Shown in pieces: positions 49,715-62,600 of a stretch of DNA of 64,000 nucleotides; within the stretch, counting starts at the first letter, position 1; every line of letters begins with the position of its first letter. Made by a program: the position numbers and the translations under genes. Source of the stretch: Chaetorhynchus papuensis (lineage: Eukaryota > Chordata > Aves > Passeriformes > Rhipiduridae); the NCBI GenBank assembly GCA_013396525.1, contig VWYX01000251.1, positions 186,001 to 250,000 of the forward strand. Direction: 5' to 3'. Under the pieces are notes generated by a model. That model had not been told where the DNA came from and did no database searches. It saw only the letters and a list, made by a program, of their open reading frames with translations.

Positions 49715-52589
49715 CCCGGCGCTTCCCCTCCCCCCCGCGTGAGTGACACGCACAGGAAGCGGGCCCGGCCCGGCCCCGCGGCGCCCCGGGCACGGGCTGC
49801 GGGGGGCGGCCCGGCCGGGCCCGGCCCCGGGACTGCCCTCCTCGCCGAGCCGGCCTGGCACCGTCGATGCGCTGCCACTCACCGCGGCTGTGCTTTCGCC
49901 GCTCTGCCGAGGCGCGCTGCGAGAGCCGCCTTCCCTTCCTCTGGCTGCCCTTTGCTCTCGGTGGTCCTTGTGCTCTCCTGCGTCCCTGGACGCCCGTCCG
50001 TGTGCTGAGCAGAGATCACCGGCAGCATGGCGATCTCCTCGAGAACATCCTTGCCTATCTCCAGAAGCAGGACTTGGCTGAACACACGTGCACTCCGGTG
50101 CCGTGCATCTACTGGCGGCTGATGGCAGCTGCCGGGGAAGCGTAACCACGGGGTAAACACTCCGTGCTTGTGCTAGCACTGTCCCTCGGCTCAGGGGCTA
50201 TCCGAGCTGGACGTAGCATTTTATGTTTAACAGCTCTTCATAGAATTTTTTCCTCCACAAATTTCCTGATTTTATTTGTAGCTACAATAAGGGTGTAACA
50301 TTCATAGTGTGCTGTGAGTATTCCAAAGTGTTTCTATGTTCAAAGTGTTTCTATGAGTTTCATGAAGAAATTGATCTGTTTTAAAAGCAGCGGGAAGTAG
50401 TGAGCCATTTTTCCTGGTGATTTTCTCACTTTACATCCGTGAACGCTAGACAACAACTGCAAGATTCATTAGAAAATTTAAGTACCAACAACTGTCCAAA
50501 CAGGTTTTGACCAGTTGTGTGTACAAATGGAGCTTGTGGTGTTTCAGGACATCTATGAAAACTAAAACAGGGACCCGGTTTTTCACAGCAGGTCAGTTTG
50601 GGGAAAATCAGACTAGAGGACTTGACTGTAACATAAACACAAGTCTCAGTGGGGGGAGCTTATTTGAATTGCCTGCATAGAGAAGCTTATTTGAAAGTTT
50701 CATATATGGCATGATACTTCACTGGAGTTCACATGAACAACCAACCCACTCAAAATTTTTTTCATCTAAAATTAAATGTCTCAGTATTGTATACAGATAA
50801 TGAATTATTTGGTGTAATTGGGTAGGTTTTCATCTTGCGATGTCATTTTTTATACAAATAGTTTGGAGTCAGCAAAGGCGTTTTTCACCATTTCGAGTCA
50901 CTTGTTTCTCATAAGACAAAGCTGTGTATGTAGTGCCTCTTAGTAGACATCAGTGTCTGAATTTTCATTCCTGTTTTGTTTACTTTGCCATTTAACACAA
51001 TTTTGGCTGACATTAAATGACATGCCAGAATTCTTATAGTTTCCTGTGGCTGCAGACACAAGGAAGAAGAAAGAAAACCATGTTTGAGAAAAACACAACA
51101 AATAGAAACCAAGAGTAGGCTAAGAAGATGTAATGTCTTAAAACACTTTGATGCCGATTCTCCAAGCAGTATTCCTTGTAGAAACCTTTAAAGAGAAATC
51201 ACACTGACTGGTGGGGATGTAAAAATCCACCTTGAACATTTGTGGCCTGTAAAAACAGTTTCTTCTAAGTCTTTGAGTAGCTGAAAGGCTGAAGACAGAA
51301 CGTCTCTTTGCGAGCTGCATCGCCATCTTCACTCACGGGTTACACTCCAGAAACCCACAAAAAGATACCAAGTTTATGGGAACCCTTTAGTACAGATCTT
51401 TTTCTAACACAGTAGTTGTCACCTTGCACAAGGGATAAAATGAGATGTAAAAACTACATAGATAATTTTGTTTCATAATTTAACCATTGTGCTTTAAACT
51501 GATTAAACAAATTTCATCTTCTGGCTAGTAATTATTTTTTTCTACACTGGCATATGCAGAACTAGTTGTAATCTATACACTATTAATAAACTAAAAAACT
51601 ATTCACTTCCTTAAAAAAGCATCCTTCACAGTAATGTCTGAAAAAAACCCTCAACCTTTTAAAAGACCTCAACATCCCCCCCCTCCAGGCACACACACCT
51701 TTTTAGTAGTTTTAAAGGTAAAGAACCCCTTTAAAATTGTTGGGCAAGCCATAATTTATCTAGATTTTGTCTGTGGCACTCAACCATAAAGCAAAAACTC
51801 AGAAATATATAATCTCTGTGGTAATTCAATCTGAGAGAAGGATAATTCTTCTTGTTTATAAACTCAGGGCCCCAGTGGTTAACTGTCCCCCATCCTTTCT
51901 TAGCATTCGTTTTTCAAATCGAAATAGTCAAGAAGGATATTAACTTACATATTTTTCTAGCATCATGAAGCTATATGCCCTAAGGTTAAAATAACAGATT
52001 GGTGCTAGAACAGCACTAAGATAGGGAAGAATGCATCCGGGTAGGAATGTGAATGGACAACACTGAAAGGAGAGGATCTGATTTAATTACTGGCAATCTA
52101 GTGATTCTTCATTACTCATGTTTTTCAGTGTTCTGAAACCAGTTGAACCTGTAAGAGACCCAAGAACAGTAGTTAAGATGGAGGGTGAACTAATTAAGTA
52201 TTTTATCTCTTTATTAATGCTGATAATCTTGCTATGTCAGAAAAGGTATCTTCCTCTGTCCTAAGGAGGTTGCCCAAGCGAATACTGTGTAGAACACAGA
52301 TTTGCAAGCAAGCCATCCATTCTCTGGGGAGAAGAAACTGTAGATGCTTGTTATGGCGTTTTTTTCTAGTTATCTTTGAAACTGATTTCGAGACCAAGAG
52401 CTTCTAAAGGCGGAAGTGGAATTAAACTAATTTGTCATACTTGTCCAACTGTACAGAGAAAAGTCGCGTTTATTGAGCAAGAGTACTCCGTGTTGCAGCT
52501 CATCCACCAATGCATTTGTTCACACTAACGCAAGAAATACACAGCTGTAGGGCAGGGAGCAGTGAGGAACGTTCCGTCTCTCCGGCGCT

Positions 52590-53450
52590 GTTCATTTAGA
52601 GTGCCGGGAAGCAGCAGCTCCCGCGGTGTCACCACGGCACGGGCGGGACGGTGACACAGCCGGGGACCCCCGGCAGCCGCCCCGCCCCGCCCCGCCCGCC
52701 TCAGCCAACCCGCGCCCGACGCGTCATCGCGCGGCGCCGGCGGCGCGCCGGGCACGTGTGCAGTGTTGTGGCTGTCACCGCCATGGCGGTGCCGGAGCTG
52801 CTGCGGCAGCTGAGCCGCCGAGCCTGGGAGCCCGCGCTGGCCCGGGCGCACCGCGCCGCCGTCCTCATGGACGCGCCCTCCGCCGAGGCGCTGCACTGGG
52901 CCGGCGGGGCGGGCGAGCTGCTGGCGGCCGGGGCGCTGGCTGTCGGCGCACTGTCCGCCGAGGCGGCGGTGCTGGCGGGGGTGGCCCGCGTCGTGTTGGT
53001 GCTGAGCGACACGCTGCGGGGCGGCGCGGCGGCCGCGGTGCGCGGCGTGCTGGAGCGGGGCGCCGTGCGGCACTGCGTGCTGGTGTGCGGCGACGAGGCG
53101 GAGGGCGGCGGGGCGGCCGAGCTGGAGGAGACCTTGCGGCGGTGGATGGGCGAGGGCGGCTGCGCCGAGGTGGTGGTGCGGGGCCCGCCGCTCCTGGCGC
53201 CCGTCTCGGCGGAGCTCTGCCTGCTGCCCGCCCTGGCACCGCTCCTCCCGCCGCTGCCCGGCCCCGGCGGCCCCGGCCCCGCAGAGGTCGGGCTGGGTGC
53301 GCTGCCCGCCGGACTGCGGACGGCGGTGCGGTCCCTGGTGGGCGACCTCGACTCTCTCTTCACCGCCCTGGGCCTGCGGGAGGAGAGCTTCGCTGTGGGG
53401 GCTCTCAGCAGGGTCGTTGCCGCTGAGTTGGCAAGCTACGCCCCAGCCAG
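52590..53450. promoter_or_regulatory. SCFD2: CpG island over SCFD2 exon 1
   Basis: Very GC- and CpG-rich block covering the SCFD2 leader and most of exon 1, separated by about 2.5 kb of AT-rich DNA from the FIP1L1 island. Confidence 0.85.
52681..52760 (+). promoter_or_regulatory. SCFD2: SCFD2 proximal promoter: GC boxes and E-box
   Basis: Tandem CCCGCCC-type GC boxes occupy 52681-52700, a GCGTCATCGCG element is at about 52720-52730, and a CACGTG E-box is at 52753-52758, 25 bases before the ATG. I see no TATA box. Factor binding is inferred from motifs only. Confidence 0.5.
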
Positions 53451-53518
53451 AAACAGGAGGAGGACAGCCACCAACAAGGCCTCTGTCATCTTTGTGGACA
53501 GGACGTTGGACCTCGCTG
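52783..53518 (+). CDS. SCFD2: SCFD2 exon 1
   Basis: Encodes about 245 residues from MAVPELLRQLSRRAWEPALA to FVDRTLDLA. The donor is GCTG|gtaaga at 53519. The first two thirds are extremely GC-rich and rich in Ala, Gly, Arg and Val, and align poorly to human apart from short anchors. The last 60 residues (from about LVGDLDSLFTALGLREESFA) are well conserved. I chose 52783 as start because it is the first ATG in frame, has a strong context and sits where the human protein starts. Confidence 0.93.
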
Positions 53519-56500
53519 GTAAGAAATCTGTAGCTGTTATGGGCTGTCATTCTAGGGGCTCCTGCCCACGCCACCGGGAGGGTGTCAGATAGTTGTGAGA
53601 ACCCTGGTGATCTGGCGTTACCAAAAGTCCGTATTCCACTTTGTACCATGCTCCTCCCATCGGTATATAGCTCCAGTTCCGGGTCCTGGATGGGATTGCT
53701 CTTGAGATCCCATCTCTTAGAATACACTTGTTCGGTGGTTACCAGGCAGTCATGGTAGGTCTCTGGACTTCTTCTGAAGCTTGGAGAGACATGTCTGGGT
53801 TCTAAGCAGTAGTTACCATAAGTTTGACATTGTCCCGCTCCAGTAGGAAAACTTGGTGTTCCAGCATTCTGCTGGTGCTACCCAATGTCCTCCTTTCTAT
53901 TCCAAAACAACTATAACCATGTGGGATATGTATATTATAATCTTTTGTCCCTGTGTCAGTTTTCTTGCTTCTTGGATTAAAAGCACTGCAGCTACCACTG
54001 CTCTCAAGCATCCACATCATCCATTACTCACATTGTCCAATTGTTTTGAAAACTACCTTACAGGCTACTTCCATGACTCCAAATGCTGTGGCAATACCCC
54101 TAGTGCCAGGTGCATCCTTTCATGCAGAAATAGCTCAAATGGTTTTGTTAAGTGGTGGTCCCTGGTGGTCAGTGGCCCCAAAGTCATACTTAACTGCCTG
54201 ATGAGCTGGTGCTGCTTTCCAAATTAGGAGAAAAGCTGGCATAACTGAGCTGGTTACCCTCCCATTCTTCTTGGTTCATGTTTAACATGATCTTACAGGA
54301 TAAGCAGCATGTGGTTCCATTCCATAGGCTAGTGGTGTGAAGAGTAATCATTGTATTAACCCACCAGGTGTGCAAACAGTTCTTCATCTGGCAACACTGG
54401 GAGCTTGTTTAACCCATGGCCATGATGGTTGCTTGCACAGCCTTGTATCCCAGTGGGTGATAGAAATGAAGAGTAAAGCAGAAGGCTCTGCTGGAAATCC
54501 AGAGGTTTGTTTCTAGTGCTTCCATTTTGCTGCAAACTAGAGACCCTAACTGTGCCTTCGTGCCACTTTGAGGTGTGCAGGAAATGATCTGCATGCTTCA
54601 GACTGAGCCTTGTGGATTGCTGGGAAGCATCCAATGTCTCTACTTGTCACTCTTATCTCTGTATCTGTCTAAGCAGATACACATCTCTGTATAACCCTTA
54701 GCCATATCTGTGTGCCTGAAAGTGTTTCTGTACGTATGTGTGTTGCTGTAGGAGTGGCTGCCTTTGCTATCCCCGTCATACATACCTTCTGCTGGCATGC
54801 ACAGAGTGTGGGCCTGCTTCTGTTTGTAGTCAATAATTCAGGTCATAATTTTTTGTCACCCCATGCCATGTAGCAAGTACTTGCCACAGTGTTGCACCCT
54901 GCAGCTCATCTGTTTCTGAATTTTCCTCCGGGTTGTTTTTCCTTCCATAATTTTGCCATTGTGTATCCTTGCACTGCTGTAGGGTTCATAGCTGTCAACA
55001 ATGTGCTAAAGAGCAACTATGTATCTGGGCAGTTAATGCTGTGCTGAGGCTGGGAAGATTGATCGGAAGACTGTAGGAGAGTGGGCTTGGATAAGGAGCC
55101 TTAAAATGAAGTTGTGAGAAGAGTGTTGGTTTGGGGTGGGAACTGGTCAAGGATTTATGCACTCAGATGGTGAAAAGAAATAAAAACAAAAAAAAGAACC
55201 ACATATGGGATGACAGGGAGCTGCCTGACAAGGAGAGTCTTGAGGAGGTCTGAAGAGAGATAATTGTTGCCAGCTTAAACCTGGGAAGTGTGAAATCTTG
55301 TACTTCAGTAGGAGAAGGTTTTTTGGAGATAACAGTGGGGCTGTAGTGGCACAACATTGGAAGGAAACATCACAGCTCTTGGAGTAAGGATGAGAAGTTA
55401 CAGGATTTGTTTTTTAAAGATTCTATTCTCACTGTCCATAAATGAAATTAAGATCCCTTCATGCATTCTTTTGTTACCAACAAATGTCTCCAGAATTCAT
55501 TGGTAATTTCATGGAGTTATTCCTATGTTTTGAACATGATACTCTTGCTATCGAGTACAATGCAAATGGAAGGAAGAAAAGTCCGGTGCATTTCAGAGTA
55601 AAACTCTATATGGACCTGAATTTAGTGCCACACAATGAGTGTGTGTGGGTAGTATTCAGGTGTGAACACTCACTACTTCAGGCCAGGGTGCAGCTTCTGC
55701 TATGGCATGACATCTTCTGTAAAGATTTGGCTGTCATGGAATAAGCACACAAATTTTTATGATAGGTTTCTAAATGCTTCAGACATTAAATTTTTTACAG
55801 AGGTTTTACAGAGAGAAGAAAATAAATGGAATGAGTTTTTCTTGTTAAAAGAAAAATGCAGGTGACTAGGTCAGTGCAGAGGATTTAGAAATTATACATG
55901 AGCTTTGAACAGGTAAAGTGTTCCTCATCTCCAAATTTGCTGCTCTTTACATACATTGGAAGACTGTGAGAGATGGGAATCTGTCGTATTTTTATGTCAG
56001 TACACTGATGCTACTGGGCTTGGTTGTGAACTTCTGTGTTCCTGCTGGACTGCAGATTGGTTTTTGGCTTTTGGAGGAGGGAGGAGTTGTGGTGCTTTTT
56101 TTTTGGTTAAGATTCAATAGTCAGCATAATGGGATAGGTAACTGGCTGCTTTGGTTTTCTTTCATCTGTACAGAGGAGAATGTAGATCTTTCTTTTGTCA
56201 AGGTAGAAGAATGCTCTAGTTTCCTTTAATGCTGCCCAGTTGTTCCTGGGAACATACAGGCTGCTTTTCAGCACTGTTTAACAAAGTCATCTTAATCTAA
56301 CACTGGATTAAAAGGAACTGGAGCTCTATTTTTTTTCAAGGAAATAGGTGGAAACGTTTCTGCCTTCTGACATTTTAAACCCTGTTCTCACAGAGGTCAT
56401 GTGTTCCCTAAGAAAGTTGCCTCACAGGAATTGTCCCATTAGAGTTATTTAGTGTAAAGTCTTTTCACTGGTGGTATTATTCAGAAATGCATTAGGTGAG

Positions 56501-59500
56501 TGTGCAGTGTTGAAACATCATGAAAACTGGGATGGGTTTGTCCATGTATCTTTCAAAATCACCTGTCCTGAACTGATCTATCTATAAAGTAGGTAAAACA
56601 GAAGATGTTGAGAAAGCTTGATAGTGAGGCCAGGTTATGCTTTGCATACTGTTTTGGTGCACACTGACTTACATTTAAGCACTCATGGAAGGACAAGCCG
56701 CCAGTAGAAATTAGCTGCATTAGTTGTTGGCTAGTGAGCACTGCAGAACTGCTTTCTAAATTAAGCTCCTCATGTTTAGCAACTGCCTTTAGAGTCTTCC
56801 CATTGCCCAAGCTCTCTCAGTTTTGTTTCTGTGGCATGCAGTTGTTCCTTAAATGTGCTGTTTTTTTGTTTTGGTTTGGTTTTGAACTAAACAGTACAGC
56901 TAATAGGAGAAAGTAAGAATAGGAGTACAAGTGGTGTGATACAGCACTGGTAATGGGCATAGGAAAATATTTTCTTGTATGCCTGTCTTTGATGTCTTTC
57001 TGGGGGAAGCAGGGGTTAGTGAGTTCCTGGCTGCTGTTAAAGAATTGGTTGGTTGGCTTTGCAAATTGTGTCAGCTACAACTTGTATCAAATGTCACCTG
57101 TTTCAGTTTGTAACTTATAATGTAAAGAAAAAGTGAAATTAGAACAGCATGATATATAAGAGTTCTTGTATCCTGAAAGCTAGATGTTAGCCTGGCATGA
57201 AAACTCCTATTTTGCAGTGGTCAGATAACTTCTTGTCACACGAACACTTGATCTGTCTGTACTTTAGCAACATTAAAAACCATCACCTGCCTTGAACACT
57301 GTTGGTCATGAGAAGCTGCTGAGCAGTCTGTTGACTGTCCTCACAAGTGGTGAGTAGAGAGGATCAAAACTAGTCCCATGCAGCCTTCTGAAGTCAGTGC
57401 AGTTGGAAAGTGACTCCCTGGGATTTTCTGTCCTAGACTTGTGAAGTTTAACTGTCTTTTCAGGCTTGGTTGATTTATACAGTTGATTGGGGGGACGGTG
57501 ACTTTTAAAACCTCCAGTCGATGTTTTGTGATTGATTTGATGAGGCATGGCAAAAGCCAGTAGTGCCTGTGGACCAGTGGAAACCTCCAAGAAGTAACAG
57601 TTGTGGGAAAGAGACAGAGGTGGCACTGGCTGTTCGTGGAAGCAGCTCGAGTACTCTGAGTCTTCCCCCTATGCCAGGAGGAGAGGAGGGATGTTAATAA
57701 TTAATGTGTATTTATTTGCATTCGAGGTGTTTCTATTTTAACCAAATGTCTTTTCTGGCTAAATGTTGCTTGCATGCAGCATGTGTGGAGAGACAGATGT
57801 TGCTTCCAGTAGATGGGGTGGAGGTTCAGTAGAATACCATTGGCTTTCCCTCTGCAGTTTTGCGAGTGTTGCAGTGGGCCATGGTCAGTCAGACATGACT
57901 GATCTAGTAAGAAGAATATAGGGATTTTGTAGAACAAGATAGTTTAGGGAGTCACAAAGACAACCCAGCTCATGCCATCTGTACTTCACTGGTCTAACTC
58001 TGGCTGGGAATGGTAGAAAAGAAAGTTGCTGTCATTCTGTAATTGTTGCAGGCTTTGGTGAAACAAATGGGTAATAAACCAGCTGAGTGGTCAGATGTCC
58101 ACACTGCAGTACCATCCTGTACCATCCATATGCCTTCTTTGCTTTCTGTGGATAAAGGCATTGCCAGCAGAGAGTTTGACGTCACTTTTCTCTTCCATTT
58201 TCATCCTTCCATCTCTTTTCATCTTCTTTTGCAACACAGAATAGTGGATAAACCATGGAAAACCGTGGTTTACAGCCTGGATACCTGTCTGCTGTAGAAT
58301 TGCTGGAGACAGTCTTCTGCTTATCCAAGAGCCCTTAATAATCTGACCTCAGCAATGTTCTTCATGTAAGGGCCTTTTTTTGGATTTATGGAGCATGTGA
58401 AGCTAATTCAGCTGTTGAAACAGATCTTCTCTGTCTTTGGAAATGATGAAAACATAAGAGCAGATAGTTGCCACACAGACAGGCTTAGATGGAGTGGGAC
58501 CATAGCCTGAGACAACTTCTTCCTGCTTCAGAAGTTCCTGTTTTTCTGTGATTAAAGCCAGGAGAGCAATACTAAGCTCAGCACTGCTGTCCAGCCCTGT
58601 GTTGATGGCTGAACTGTAGCCTAAGTGGCAAAATACAAATACCTTCAACTTGTTCCTGATCTAAAGGCAATAAGGTTTCTGGTCCCTCTCTCTTGACTTT
58701 TTTGTCTGTAGTGTGTGTCATGTTTTTCTGCTTTGAATTGGCTCACAGCCCTGATATTTTCTAAGTTGGTTGTAGAGCCTGTGTTTAGAGTTCATGAATG
58801 GAAAGAAAAGCATGTGTGTTTGAAATCAGGAAAATTGAAGAAAACGCGCCAGCTGGAGTTCATAGTTTCTCTTGGAATATGGTCAAATTGACATTTTATA
58901 CTCTGTAACTTGGGTTGGTTTAGTTATTTCATGTTTATTTCACCTGAGCTGCCCTCAGTTCCTATAAAAGTGATGATCGTGATAGTGGCATGCCATTGGT
59001 AATTGTTTATTTTAATATTAGGCTGGCCTGTCTAGGTAGCTATTTATGCAACTTGCATACAGTCCTTTCAAGCACAGCCCTGTTAGTTCAGGTAGAAAAG
59101 TACAGTATGCATGTGAGTGTATATATAAATATTTGCCTGCTTTTTTTAATAACCATTGCAAATGTTATTTAACAACTTCCTTAGGCAAAGAAAAATGTTT
59201 TTCATGTCTAAGTGTAAAATCAGCTGTAAAACTAAGTCCAATTTGTGCTTTTTAAATGAATCTTTCTGAAATGTTGTAAATCTTTTTAACTTTACACATT
59301 CTAGAAATTAATTTCACTTCTGTAGCAAAATGTTTTTGAAAAGCTAAGTGTGATCTTGATGTTATGAGTACCAGTGTCCTTCTCCCCAAAACATGTGGTT
59401 ATTTTCTTTTCAATTCCTTGTGTTTGTTTGTTTTTCTAGTTATGGTTTCTAGTTTTTGGTTTTTGTTTTGTTATTTTTTTCATTTTCCTCAGGAGCTGTT

Positions 59501-59661
59501 GGTCATCATGGTGACAATCTTGCAGAGAAGATTCTTTCTGTGCTTCCCAAACTTCCTGGCCACAAGACCGATGTGATGGTTAACATGGTGGAACTTACAG
59601 CACTGCAGACTTCAGATGAAACTTGTACTATTATAGCACCTGGCTGCTTAGCACAACCAAA
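52783..59661 (+). CDS. SCFD2: SCFD2, Sec1 family domain-containing protein 2, 5' part (two exons, gene span)
   Basis: SCFD2 belongs to the Sec1/Munc18 family, whose members bind SNARE proteins in vesicle fusion. The specific role of SCFD2 is poorly known. Exons are 52783-53518 and 59493-59661, joined through a split glycine codon. They give about 301 residues against 684 in human, and the rest of the gene lies beyond base 64000. ATG at 52783 has a strong context (accgccATGg). Conserved blocks include LMDAPSAEALHW, EVVVRGPPLLAPVS, REESFAVGALSRVVAAELAS and SVIFVDRTLDLAG, then AVGHHGDNLAEKIL. DRTLD corresponds to the DRxxD signature of Sec1 domains. The position head-to-head with FIP1L1 matches human. 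Confidence 0.94.
53519..59492 (+). other. SCFD2: SCFD2 intron 1
   Basis: A 6-kb intron with normal base composition after the CpG island. Reading frames such as 55442-55744 have no recognisable motif. I recognise no LINE or RNA gene. Confidence 0.8.
59493..59661 (+). CDS. SCFD2: SCFD2 exon 2
   Basis: The acceptor is attttcctcag|GA and the donor is CCAAA|gtaaac. Encodes AVGHHGDNLAEKILSVLPKL, then PGHKTDVMVNMVELTALQTS, then DETCTIIAPGCLAQP. Closely matches human AVGHHGDNLVEKIISALPQL and VMVNMIALTALHTEE. It ends after two bases of a codon. Confidence 0.96.
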
Positions 59662-62600
59662 GTAAACATCCTTTTCTTCTTCTTTTTTTTTTTTTTAATG
59701 TTGAATATGTTTGTTATCTCTCTGTGAAAAAATCAACAGAGAACAAGTATTTAAAAAAACAAAACAAAAGAAAACAGTCGAGCTTACAGCAAAACCCCAC
59801 CTGGTCATAATTCTGCTGGAACGTAATAGTCTGTATGCGTGTATTAAGTGAGTAGGCCAGATAAGACTTCCAACTGGGAGAATCTCAAGACCTTTTAGAT
59901 TTGGGTTGTTTAAATTGCTGTAGATTACTGTAGCACTAATCAGTACAGATTAACACCAAGAATTCTACTTGTGTCATTTCTTTTTCTGCCTAAGTAGTAG
60001 GTCATGCAAACAGGTAGTTCTCAGTGGTGACTTTGACTTTCCCATAAGCCTCTTCATAAAGTTAGCTGGATGCTGAATTCTTGTTAGAGTACCTGTTAAT
60101 TTAAGTTTTTATCCCTGTTTTCAAACACAGTACCTGTGGAGAAGGATAATAAGGCACAAATTCAGGTACACAGACAGCTTCACGAGGGCCCGATTTTTGC
60201 TTAAACAAGAACAACCTAAAAGCTGTAACTTCAGATAGTTGTACTTAGCTATGTATAATGTGTAGCTAAGACTTTACTAGCAAAGTGCATCAGATTTGAT
60301 GTTTCACTTTCTAAATTTAGTTGTCCAAACCAAAACTTTCCTGCAGCTTCTGTTACTATGCAAAACCAGGGTAACATACAGGTGCTGGTTTCACTCCACA
60401 AATAAATTTTCTCAGCAGTGCTCTAGAAATTAACACAGTGCAAAGGAGATTAAAAGTTCTTTCTCTTTTACTATAATGCTCTTCTCATATATTAGAAAAT
60501 GGTTTTTCAAGATGTTCTATCGAATATAGATCCTATTCTTCTCTTTTGACTCATTTTGTGATTTCACACGTGCACTGTATCCTTCTTCTTCCCTTCCCCC
60601 CAACAAAGATTTCACAGATTTCCACCTTTAACAACATATGGTCTTTATTTTCTGAGAGCCTCCAGATCCTTTGTCACCTTCCGTCTCCCACATGTGCTGT
60701 AACTGGGTCCAGTTTCTAGGTTTTGCATTGCATACCTCTCTTCTTCCATAGAAGTTGGAGAGGAAATGTTTCCTCATAGAGGTGGACTCAGTTGTAACTT
60801 ACTGCCAGGGTGACTAGCTTAAATAAAATTTGATCTGGTTTGCTTCTCGTTGCCTGCTTTCCAGCTGATTCCTGAAGTAGAAGTGAGATGTCCTCAAAGA
60901 TCTGTCTACACAGCAAAATGAAGAGGTCATTGTCCATAGCAGAACTCTGTGGTAGCTGTTTGTGCTAACTTTGAATAGCTACCAGAAACAAAAGAAAATT
61001 CTGTCAGTGTGGAGTAGGGGTAAAAAATAGATATTTACTGCCCTGAGATTGTTGACCTGTGCTACCACTCCATTGTTTCTTCCATATTGACTCTGAGGAG
61101 ACTAAAGGTAGTGCTGGTATGCCTTCCCATGGCTAAACTATGACTTCAGTTATGTATTCATGTTTTTAGGAACGGCTGACAGTTTTACTATGTTCTAAGG
61201 TGGCTGGCAGTATGTATATATACATCAAGGTTTGTTTGCCTATTTGCTGGCTAATGGGAAGGTGTCTTCTGTTAACAGTAGTTAGTCTTAAAATATTTTT
61301 CAAAGTCTCATATGGACACAGCTGGTTAAAGAACAGCAGGATTTGGCCACAAGATGCAAGTGTGGCAAAGCTGGATGATAGCAGCTGATATCTGGTACCA
61401 AAGCAGTGGTGCCATTAACACCTGTCTTTAACAGCTTCTCCAAGATACCCTCCTTCTGCGAAGTCATGGTACAGAATCTGTTACACTGGAAATTTTTAGG
61501 AACAGATCAGGAAAATATTTTAAACAGTCTTAACCTTGCCTTGGAGCACAGCAAAGGGACTACACGACCTCTGAAAATCCCTCTGTGATTGTGTGTGATC
61601 ACTGTTCACAACTGAAAAAGAGTTGTGGGCCTTAGAAGAGTCTCCAAACTCCAAGGAAAGTGACACTGTGATGTTCAGCCTGTCTTTCACTTCTTCTCCA
61701 ACTATGTAATGATCAGGAATAGTGTCTAGTTTAAAATAGGCATTTCCAAATTAGCTTAAGGCAGCTGGTGAAGAGTGCTTGAAACTGCAACAGTGGCTGA
61801 ATGTGTGGCTGAATGTGGTAGTTTCCGTTCTGTTCAACAGGAATATTTTCAATGTTGGATTACAAATGCTAAAATTATTCATCTTTGCTAGTGTAAAATG
61901 GTTGTTTTTCTGAAGCACTGAAATGGACTAAAGATTCCCACCAGTAAATTTCTGTGTCAATTCCATAAGAAATTCCTTGCGACGCTCTCAATTCCTCATC
62001 AACTTGGTTGTTGCCCTTGGTAGATGGCTCGGAAGTGTTTCTTGTAATTGAAAACTTAAGTCTTCATTTATATTTGTAAATGTTGCATGGCAAGGAGTGT
62101 TCCTCTGCTTGTAAATTTCTCTTTACTGTGGAGTGAAAGTGCCAGCCCTTTCCCCAGAGACAGGACCAGTGACTTCAGTTACACCCAAATGAAATGTGTG
62201 GGGACTCTAGCACATGAAATTTTGTGATCACACTGTGGCATTTCAGACTCACATATTCAGAATATTTTTAAAATGTTTTCATTGTTTTCTCTCAAGTAAT
62301 ATTTGAGCATGCTGTAGTGAGGGGAGGGAGAGAGTCTGGTCCTTGCATACAGCTTGCTATATTTAACTTCTCTTATGGAATGCCACTCCAGCAGGAACAT
62401 CTGGGTTGAGTTACAGAGTTAGCAAACAGAATTAATGAATAATTTATGGTTGGTGTGGTGAAATAAAGCAAGGTTCTTTTCTCAAATCTAAGGAAATAAT
62501 GGGCTTCTTTAAAGATTTAGATGAAAATGTAAATGCCATATGCTGCTTGAATTACTGTACTTTGAAGGTGCTCTCTTTGTGAGGAAGGGAATTTCTTAAA

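Larger units (their letters stand above)
49050..50060. promoter_or_regulatory. FIP1L1: CpG island over FIP1L1 exon 1
   Basis: An abrupt change from AT-rich intron to very GC- and CpG-rich sequence, containing exon 1, its leader and the start of intron 1. This is typical of a housekeeping promoter. The transcription start is probably between 49540 and about 49900 on the minus strand and cannot be placed exactly. Confidence 0.85.
49531..52782. other. Head-to-head interval between FIP1L1 and SCFD2
   Basis: About 3.25 kb between the two start codons. Each end is a CpG island. The middle (about 50150-52580) is ordinary AT-rich sequence with no recognised exon or repeat. Confidence 0.85.

Noticed and set aside
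49121..50179. Long minus-strand frame (352 codons) and several plus-strand frames around FIP1L1 exon 1
   Set aside because: CpG-island sequence with few stops. The real coding frame is the one containing [15 protein letters not shown]. The others have no similarity or consistent splice sites.
52525..53727. 400-codon open frame on the minus strand across SCFD2 exon 1
   Set aside because: It is antisense to a clearly homologous SCFD2 exon. The composition (Gln, His, Arg, Gly, Ala) is what complementary GC-rich codons give, and stops are rare in such DNA. No motif seen.
55442..55744. 100-codon plus-strand frame in SCFD2 intron 1
   Set aside because: No similarity recognised and no match to SCFD2. 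The length is compatible with chance.
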